In this document: piece after piece, positions 55,418 to 64,000 of the stretch
Layout: every line of letters begins with the position of its first letter
How positions within the stretch are numbered: position 1 is the first letter of the stretch
NCBI GenBank assembly: GCA_973895155.1
Contig: OZ316896.1
Coordinates: 12,524,001 to 12,588,000, forward strand
Source: Marsupella aquatica
Lineage: Eukaryota > Marchantiophyta
Direction of reading: 5' to 3'
Length of the DNA: 64,000 bases
Notes under the pieces: model-generated
What the model was told of the DNA's origin: nothing
Database searches by the model: none
What the model saw: only the letters and a program-made list of their open reading frames with translations
Translations under genes and position numbers: made by a program

Positions 55418-58400
55418 TGATCTTCGGGTTTGGCATCCTTCCTTTTTCTTTCGTTAAGTACACTCGATCTTTTTGCTCTTGACAAAAACCTCAATTTAGA
55501 TGCAACATGCTTCCCGAGGACTAGGTTTAGGAAGACTTTGTAATTCTATCCTGTATACAAAGTCCTCCAGACAACAAGAGATTTGCCTAAAGCACAGTCA
55601 GTCACTTACTGTTTGGCATCCCCTATTTCACCAAAATATTTATTCCAAATTGACAACAAGCATAAAAACTTGTCCCTATCAAGTCCATTTATTAGGCTTG
55701 CCATGAGCATATATAAAAGAGGAACAACTAAGCCTAGCTCACGACAACACTTTGCTTCTTTGAAAGCTCCACAGCTCAAGGTTAGCTTGTCCGCATATAT
55801 AATTAATCACCAAGCCCAGTATCCCCAGACTCCAGGTGTTCATTCCTCTTGTACAGTTAAGTATTTGGCAAGTCTCAATCTGAAATGGGCATGATCATGA
55901 AGGACTGTGTGATTACATAATATCAATCTTCAACTTCCTGAACAATTCAAATACACCCCACAATCATTTTCCTTGTAAATTTGCTCTCCCGCTTGTCAAG
56001 CTTTTAAGCATCAATTTTTCACTGCATTCAAATTATGCGTATTTAATAGGACCAGCTCAAAGAAGCATTCTGTGTATTTTTATTGTAGATGTAGAAATTC
56101 AGTGCCTAAACTTTGAAAAAGATTCCCATTTGTGGAATCTCTTCCTTCCAGTAAGTTGAATATATCATGACCTACCATCAGATGTCTGCATACTTCAATT
56201 ATCTCCAAAATTATGCCCCTCTCCAATGTTTCCTGCATGGCTTATAATTTGGTACAACATATATTCAATCTTTTCCCAGGCAGCCATTTTGCGGAATTTC
56301 CACTTCAAGAGGCTTACTAGTGTGATGCAAATCTCCTCTTTCAGACTCGAGATTCATGAATTAAGTAAATACAAATTCTCTAAGCCATTACTCAAAAGCA
56401 CTATAACCTTTTTATATTTTTTATTTTGACTAAAAAGTTAATCAAAACATTCCAATGACTTTACTCTGACTTGGACAGTTTGTATATTGTTGCTGAGAAA
56501 GCTGAGTGATGGAGAGCTATTTAAGCACTGGGTATATAGACTATTGACTGACTATTGCGGCCCCAGTCTACCAGCATTGTTGTACTCACAAACATACATT
56601 ATTGGAGTCTGTAATGTTTATATATATACACTTCAATCCAAGATGTACTAGGTAGTGGATGGATCGATTTCCCAAATAACAATTTGAGTATGAAAGTTTC
56701 ATCAGGAGGACCATATGTATGGATAAGTAGTTTGCCATTCCATATCCTGATAACCGAGTGCCCAAGTTGCAGCTATGAGTGTCAAATACTTCTGTGATAT
56801 GCTCCAATATCTTTAGCGTTAATTAGCCATGTACTTTATTGGAATTTGGGACATCTAAGCATCAGCAGTGAGTTTACACAACAAGTTGTTTGTACGTGGA
56901 GTTTTCCAAGAACCAGGAGATTTTCACCCCCTTAGTGGTAGTTGGTGTTAGGCAACTCATTGTTTGGGTATCCATGGGCAGACTTATATTACTTACTAAT
57001 ATCAATGACTCCAAGAATGAACAACCCAATTAAGAGACTGTTAGATCTGTCTCAGCATGATATAAAAGGTGTAGATGATCAGTCACATTGCAACAGAATT
57101 TGGACAAAAGTCCTCTTAATTAATGGTTCAGTAGTGAGCCAAATTGATGCTGTCTAAGAAAATACATTTGCAAGGGCAAAAAGGGGGGGGGGGTGATGAG
57201 GCACAGTTTTTGCCAGCTACAAACCCTTTTTAAAGGACCAGCCATCATGTACTGTGCACCCAGTAGTCAAGAACCTTGAGGGTGCTATGCTGGGTTTGAG
57301 AAGGGCTGGCTGCTCTGAGGGTTCCTTGTACTGAGCTCCATAATTGTCCCTCAACCTTGATGCTATAAAAGGACTCACTGGTACAGTTTCAGTTGGGCAA
57401 GAAGTGCTCCTCCCCGGGCTCCTCCTGGCCAGTTCCAATGCACACATATACTTGATAGAAAGAAAGTACCCATGCACTTGATCTGGAGTCTGGCATTTTT
57501 GTTGCCTGTTATCTTCCATGGTCATCATGAAGTCAGAGTAAGAATTAAAGTGGAGAAATCAGGGAAGAACTTTGTTCGATTTGTAGGTCAAAAGGATACG
57601 ACAGATCTTTTTCTTCTTTATGTAAGTCAGAGGTTTGTCACATTTCATGACTCTCTTTCTGGGCCAACATCCCTAATTGGGAACTATTCAGGATGTTACC
57701 ACCATACTTCATATTAAGTTTGTATGGTACTGAAGAAACCAGGTGAGGTTCTTCAAGCGATCCAGTTTCTAGTGACTATCAGGTGTCATTTGACTTAGGG
57801 CCTATGGCCAGATTAGGTAGCTAGAGTCGGTGTATGGGTTGGTTCATCCGGCCCCTCCTGCAGTGCCTTGTGTGCCCCGTTCCCTTTTTTTTTTGCACGG
57901 GTTTTGCCTCAGTGTGGGGTATTGGTGGGGCTCTATCAATCTCCTCTTAAATTTGAAAAGAAGAAATAATCAGAAGAAGGAGGGATCCAGTTTTTGCTTG
58001 GCAACAAACTCATTGATGGTCACTCAGGGAACTTGCATGATATCCTCCTTATTGTACCCATCTGGAATTATCTCATCAAATTGGGGTGAGCCTGGCCATC
58101 TAATTAAGGAGGAGGAATATGGTCCCAGGCATTCTAGAGTTGATATATGAGATTCACGAGCATTCCAAAAGAGCACATGGAAATATGCTTGACAACACTT
58201 CCGCTTGATAAGGCTTTTATTAACAATTCTTCCACTCAATGATAGTGTGCACAAGAATAGAGCTAGATTCTACATATTAATGATTTCAAAGCTAGATTCT
58301 ACATAATAATGCCTTCAAAAACTAGTTGATTCAACTTCTACTATTGAGAACATCCGCAAATGCAGTCCCAAATTTCCGCTTTCCACTTTGTAGAATGTCG

Positions 58401-59100
58401 CAAGAATAATTGAAGATCGGCAAATCAGGTTGGCACAGCCTCGTCCAGTCTAGTTACACTTCGAGATACAAGACCTGACATAATTATATGTTGCTGTTGA
58501 GTACCTTTGGATCACAATCTCGTCTTAATCGACAAGAATGCAAACTGATCACGTTGACTAGGAAAAAGGTTAATTGACTTAAATTGCTGGGATCACAGAA
58601 TTACAAATCCAAGGGCAAGCAGTCGATCAAATCGATCAATTTCTGCCTCTGCAGAACAGTCAATATATCTGTCAATTTCTGCCTCTGCAGAACAGAAAGG
58701 CGAAGCTGTGGCCAGTGCAAGCCTCGTGGAAGAATAATGACACAGTGACTATCTACCAATTTTTTTATGATAATTAGGTATTCTCAGACCTACAGTTGGT
58801 ACTTAGCAAGACCTTATTCAACACCTGGGATCAGAAACAACAAACAGTACATTTGTACCATACGAAAGACTAGTTGATCGATAGTGAAATGTCAACTACT
58901 TTAGAAAATCTGAGCTGCTGCTGATCGAGTTCATTGTACAATGCAAGCTTTGCGTCTGTCCAAGATCATGCTACGGTTCAATACACTTAGTTTTATCAGA
59001 TCGAGTTTTTGATCTTCAGGATGGCACCCGATTGGCACCCGATTGGCACCAGCAAAATAATGCCACCATCATCGTCCCACTTAGAATAAAGGTGGCTTCA
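55418..59100. other. Long gene-free stretch
   Basis: No supported gene. A G10 run lies at 57183-57192. Direct duplications are seen at 58260-58315 ('agctagattctacat') and 58638-58697 ('caatttctgcctctgcagaa'). Confidence 0.45.
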
Positions 59101-59170
59101 CAACACATTGCTTCTTTTATGCCCATCTGAGATTATATCTGGACCTAGTCTTGGGTACTAAAAGGATGAT

Positions 59171-59314
59171 AGATCTTGAAAAAGTACCAAGTCCAGATTT
59201 GATTATGAGAGAATAAAAAGAAGCAGTGGGTCCTTATCTTGGGTACTATAAGGATGGCTTTTCAATAAGCAGTGGGTCTTGAGATCAATTGGGACTTGGT
59301 ACCTTTTCAAGATT
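59171..59314. repeat. Inverted repeat with about 30-nt arms
   Basis: AGATCTTGAAAAAGTACCAA (from 59171) pairs with a near-inverse ending at about 59314 ('gacttggtaccttttcaaga'). The segment 'cttgggtacta(a/t)aaggat' is also directly repeated at about 59150 and 59237. It may be a small foldback element. Confidence 0.55.
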
Positions 59315-60134
59315 TTCAAGACCTTAAATTGGGGTCCCATTTCCTCTTTTATTGTCTCATCAATGCAATCTGGAAACAGAAGAAGTATGATGTCTACCAA
59401 TACTCCCATGACAAGGAATGGGGCTCAAATAAGTGCTTAATTTGACTAGAATTATAGACCACCCCCACAGGTGATCCAAACATTTCCAAACATGTACTCT
59501 TTGATTAAAGCATTTGCATTCTACGGGGCATATTAATTAACTTCATTTCAAAAAACTTTTGGTCTCTAATCTGTCTTGAGAAAGAGAAGTCCTCAAGTAT
59601 TGTAAAGTCAACCTGTTATGCACAAGCCACGCCCCATCTACAGGAGTACAACCAGGAACAGATACTACCGGTGTGTCCTGTTAGTACTACAGTTGCAGTT
59701 CAAGAGTTTAATGGACGTCCTTTTTCCGCCCTCTTGAACGGTAAGAATTTACTGATGCGTAAATAAAAGTCTCATGGACCTCCTTCATAATATAATTCAA
59801 ATAAGCACCCGAAGAGTTGTCTCCTGACACTTGACCTACCGTCTTCTCATTGTAATTTTGAAGTTCTGACAATTGGATCTGACCAATTGTAGCTGTTAAA
59901 CCGGTCAGTTGAAAATGGGTGCCCTTAGGTAGTCCTGAATTAATACTTGAAATACCCATTAAGACAAGTCAATGGCACCTCATAATAATTCACCACGAAA
60001 CTCAACCTCGAGGCTCATTAAGAGCCTCCGGACCTACTTAGCTGCCCGCATACAAGCCCGGGCGAGTAGAAAAAATTCAACGGTCAAGAGGGTGTGAATG
60101 AACCCCACTTTTGCATGGGGTGATTGATAAAATT

Positions 60135-60235
60135 AAAGCTTCCTTTGCTAGGAGAATTCGGACCCGAGACCTCCCCTACCCCACTGAGCACCTCTACCAT
60201 GTAGCCTATAGGCAGCTGGTGATCACAGTGCATTG
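60135..60235 (-). mobile_element. Possible tRNA-derived SINE fragment
   Basis: The minus strand has GTAGAGGTGCTCAGTGGGG (A-box-like) followed by TCTCGGGTCCGAATTC (B-box-like) about 25-30 nt later. A structured tRNA cannot be folded from it by eye, so a SINE or tRNA relic is more likely than a working tRNA gene. Confidence 0.4.
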
Positions 60236-60364
60236 CACCACATATTTAACCCTATTCTCACGTCACGGGAAGTAGGCAGCAGGCACCTTAGTACGGGCTA
60301 ATGTCATTGATTAGCCTCGATTTCGAGTCTTGTCCCATTCATAATATTTGTAGGAGACCGTCTT

Positions 60365-60510
60365 GATGGACACTCAGAATGATAAATGTTCTTTGATAGA
60401 TTCCCTGATGAAGCGATCAGATCATTGATAGACCTTAAAGCTAGGTACCCAAAATCTCACGGGTACACCAAGTAACATTTTCAATCTAGGGGTATCAAGT
60501 ATATCTCTCC
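60365..60510. repeat. Second copy of the 2838-3003 dispersed repeat
   Basis: 'tcttgatggaca', 'ttgatagacctta', 'ggtacccaaaatctca' and 'ggggtatcaagtatatctc' follow the same order as in 2838-3003 with many substitutions. Confidence 0.4.
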
Positions 60511-61879
60511 AGGACAGCTCCCTGCTCATGTTGGAGACACTAAATATATATTGCACTAGGTGACAAGCTCAACAGTACAAATCACCTTCCTTGTGCGGGA
60601 AGGGCACTTTGCAAGTCATTTTTAGCTTTGTGTTTATCCTGGCAGTGACGCATTGTGAGTAATGTACATGTAGAGTATATTTACTCATGTAAAATCTGGA
60701 TATTATTGTAATTACCTTACCATACAAGGGTAGCAGAATTACCCCAATGAAACCAAATAATGCAGATTTGAGACAAAATAGATTGAATCCAGAAAACGAA
60801 TTTCCATGGACTGCAAGGTTCACTTGGTCTTTCCGACTAGGCATGCACACCTGTGTGGTAGCTCACTTGAGTGAAGAGTGATAGGTCTTGGGTTTCAATT
60901 GTTATGACTGACTGTTCCCTTCCTATGGCGTTTCACAGATTTCCCTTTAAACTTATAAAAAATAAAGTTGGTCTTTTAAGACCCCCATAGACCACATTTC
61001 CCAAAAATTAAGTTTAATTGTAATAACTTGATGCTCATAAATTCAATTTATTTGTTAGTTTTGAGAGTGTGCTAGAGGAGTAGATAAGGTACACGTCCAT
61101 CAAAGTGAGAGTGAATTTTTTGGATTTTGGTTAAGTTATTCATCATGGTATGCGGAGGGGTACATTCTATCAGATTAATTTTCATTGTGTTAATATGGAA
61201 TATTAATTAGGGCTTGTGATTTTTTTATGTCTCCTCCTTCTCTAGTTGCCATTGCAGATGAAAAACTAAAGATTATATCAAGACTCTTAATCATTTAGTT
61301 ATAAGCCCCAAATTCACATGGATCACTAAAATGTGGTCCACGGAAGCATGGTGTCTAATATGGTGGTCCATCCACGCTTCACTTTCTTGACTCCATGTGC
61401 AGCATTTGCCATCATCTATAAGTTTCAACAGTGCATAAGCCCTGACAGCGTCATCAAGCACTAATGTATGTTGCCCTATAACACACTTCTGGTCAGAATG
61501 AACAGAAAATTTGTTTTTTTCTTGCTCCAAATGATCCCTTCACTTTTACAGCATCCCTGTCTGTTGCGGGGAATGCCTGAGTGGATGGTAACATCTTTAG
61601 CAAGAGGCACTTGTCATCTTTCTTTTTCAGCTCCCACCTGGCCGAGCTACAGTAGGCTTGCCAGAGGGTGCCTCCTGTGCGCCTAAACTGGCGAGTTGGG
61701 GCGTGCATTAGCTGCCCCTACCCAGCCTCGCCAAACTGCAAGGACGGCACAGATCATCCCATCTCAAGACATGCGGACGGCCATGGCAAAACTGGAATCG
61801 GTAGAAACCAGCATTGTGTGCAATGGACTGCACACCCGTTTTGACCCTGCCCGTCAAATTGGCCGATTTTCCCCGTCAA

Positions 61880-62150
61880 ACTGTCAACCAGGTCGCCTGG
61901 TCTCCCGGAGTTGGGGTCGGTCTGGGTGTGAGGGTCGACCCAGACTGGCCCGGGCCAGGTTCAGGCCAGGTGTTTAGTGGGTTTGGGATGGGTTTGGGAG
62001 GCCGGGGAGGAGTTCGGGAGGGGTTCGGAAGGCCGGGTCCAGGCCGGGTTTGGGTGGGCTGGGGCGGGGTCTGGGGAGAGTCCGGGCAGGTCGGGAGCCG
62101 GGTTGGGTTGGGAGTCCGGGAGAGTCCAGGGAAATACCGGGGAATGTACG
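61880..62150. repeat. G-rich degenerate array
   Basis: The plus strand is a succession of GGGTTTGGG, GGCCGGG, GGTTCGGG and GGTCGGG blocks without a fixed period. Guanine is far above the window average. Open frames cross it on both strands, as expected of stop-poor G-rich DNA, and are not credible genes. It is a strong candidate for G-quadruplex formation. Confidence 0.6.
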
Positions 62151-62254
62151 TCAAACTGACCATTTTGGGGCTGTCATTTGACAGTTGTACTTGCCCAGCA
62201 AGGTGTCAACTTGCCCGTAAGGTTAAACCTGGACTGCACACCTACTCCATGTGA

Positions 62255-64000
62255 TTTGGGTGGGCCATCATTTTGGTGCAAACTGCCATAGACAAGAGAC
62301 CTGTGACCTGTCTCTAACCTTGTGAAAGAGGAGGATGCTAGGCTAGGAAAAGCGTGCTTGGGTTTGCCCTTATTATCAGGAGACTTTTCTGGCCTAAGTG
62401 GATCATGTCATTGTTCGTCAATAGAAGATACCAGAACATTTGACATACCATGAAAATTACTTTGATAGCCGAGGCCTCACAGCTTCGATACCCTGCATTT
62501 AGTTCTGTGTAGGAGCTTCTTAATGAATCAGCAGGAATAGACTGAAGTATCACACTTTCCTTGATATATGTTGACGAGCTGATCACGATTTTCGCGTTAG
62601 GTCTCTGGCTTTCATATAGTGGTTTCATAGCCAAGGATCTATTCCCATGAGCTCACAGTCGTGTAGATCGTGTTGGAAACATTGTATAATCCTTCAATAC
62701 TACCTCGTTGATGAAAACATCTCCACTATGTTAGGCTTGCTCCTGAGTCAATCGGCGTGCTAAATGTTGTGAGAGCATTTCAGTGGTGAGGTGTTTATGC
62801 ATTGACGTGGCCCTTGAGATTTATTTCTTTGCCCATAGATAATTGGATTGCAATGATCGATCTAGACATATCCACGTTGACTTGTTGAATCTATACAGTA
62901 GCTTTAATTCCCCTGCCCATTTCAGATCCACGCATCTTGACATTGTAATGAAAGTAGGTGGATTTGATGACCTGATTGCGATTTGTTCTGCATTGAAATA
63001 ATGGACACAGTTCATGGACTCTCGCCTATTCTTGCCTTTCGACTTACGTTCAAAATGTTCGTCAAGGTTCTCGCTCAGCCATTTTGGACACCTTTCGCCA
63101 TGGTTGGTTCAAGGCTGTTCATCTGTTCTGTATCTTCATCAGTTCTCCATAGCACTCAGCTTAATTGTCTGTTGAAGAAGAACAAACGCTCCATGAAAGT
63201 GGCTGGGTCCCTTTAGAGGCATTATTATACTCTACATCGTTTAGGCTGATCACTTGACATAACCAAATCTTGCCGACAACTTGTCAGACACGGACAGAGT
63301 AACATGTACCAAACCGAGACAAATATCTTATCGCAGGTCAAATGCTTTACTGACAATCGAAAGCATCAAAATCATGCCCAGTTACTTAGAATCACCGCTT
63401 CGGTCGAATTCCTGTGCAGGAGCCTCCGACAATCTAGCTGGATTAAAGCTGGACACCTATGGTGCTTTGATTCCTGGTAGTAGTTGCAGCGAACAGATCC
63501 ACGAAAAGGTGCATTAACTAGCCCATTGTACGAAACGCCCACAATACGTACTGTGCTGTACCGAAGAATCGAAGATCAAGTCCTAGTTACTATAGGGTTG
63601 ATATATTCACACATCGATTGTCGATGCACCTATGTATCGTAAGCAAGGAAGCCAGTCTCAAATCCGATTTACCTTTCCCGATTTGAGCGTTTTGAATTAC
63701 AATACAAGCGTCGTTATTGTTTTGAACACTTTACAATAGAAATCTTCGGAGATCCATCATCTGAACGGGGTTGGCGTAGGAAGTCACGGCTGAAGATCGA
63801 ACTGTTGCAAGTTCTTAAAGTATATATGTACAATACAAACACATGTCTATGGTCATTCATGAGGAAAGAATGGAAAAGCGAAAATGCCTTCCACCTGATT
63901 TTACATATAGTTTGACGACAATTCACTTCTGGCAACAGAGATATATTGGTAGCCCGAAAGTACATCCAGCTTTCGTCTGGGTTTTGGTCCCGTTCCCCTG
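62255..64000. other. Right end of the window, unassigned
   Basis: Short ORFs only (longest 98 codons on the minus strand at 62338-62634), none with recognisable similarity. Part of a gene continuing past 64000 cannot be excluded. Confidence 0.4.

Noticed and set aside
60135-60235. Functional tRNA gene
   Set aside because: Box-like motifs are present, but acceptor and anticodon stems do not pair; kept only as a possible SINE or tRNA relic.
61696-62254. Overlapping long frames in G-rich DNA
   Set aside because: G/C-rich repeats lack stops in most frames; the peptides are Gly/Arg/Pro runs without a fixed repeat or known family.
1-64000. CRISPR arrays, bacterial operons or ribosomal RNA genes
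   Set aside because: None of the repeats has regular short repeats with unique spacers; gene structure is eukaryotic with introns; no rRNA-like segment was recognised.

Overview
The window is nuclear DNA of a land plant. The genes have GT–AG introns and best fit plant-type families: PAB proteasome subunit, the plant-only fusion of NAD(P)HX epimerase with pyridoxine-phosphate oxidase, plant ARIADNE, F-box/kelch. Composition is AT-rich with few genes per kilobase, small MITE- and SINE-like elements, many minisatellites, and no reverse transcriptase or transposase ORF that I can recognise. A non-seed plant (bryophyte-like) is my guess; the sequence alone does not settle it.

Layout. 0.4-3 kb: foldback and MITE-like repeats. 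3.8-5.3 kb (+): class-3 lipase-like gene whose 3' end is duplicated in tandem; the second copy is split by an insertion that itself carries a SINE. 6-11 kb: gene-poor, several minisatellites. 11.8-17.1 kb (-): ARIADNE RBR ubiquitin ligase, 7 exons, 760 residues, reconstructed exon by exon. 18-22 kb: intergenic. 22.1-22.5 kb (-) and 30.35-30.7 kb (-): two paralogous small proteins with a Cys-rich C-terminus, on either side of an intron-free glutamine-dependent NAD+ synthetase at 26.5-28.8 kb (+). 31.9-33.2 kb: hAT-type MITE with exact 8-bp target duplications, split by a second insertion; a whole copy lies at 1.56-1.84 kb. 34.3-35.9 kb: a SINE with 13-bp target duplications, then a long inverted repeat. 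37.6 kb: EF-hand gene fragment. 39.5-42.5 kb (+): 20S proteasome alpha-2, 11 coding exons, 235 residues. 44.9-49.4 kb (+): PPOX/PDX3-type NAXE-PNPOx fusion, 13 coding exons. 52.1 kb: compact hairpin. 54.2-55.4 kb (+): single-exon F-box/kelch gene with a partial match to the miR394 target site. 55-64 kb: repeats and sequence I cannot assign.

Most genes are unrelated housekeeping genes: protein degradation (ARIADNE, PAB, F-box), NAD metabolism (NAD+ synthetase; NAXE half of the fusion) and vitamin B6 salvage. I see no operon-like or cluster logic. The unusual content is mainly structural: nested insertions with readable target duplications, long foldbacks able to make double-stranded RNA, the paired Cys-rich genes and the miR394-like site.
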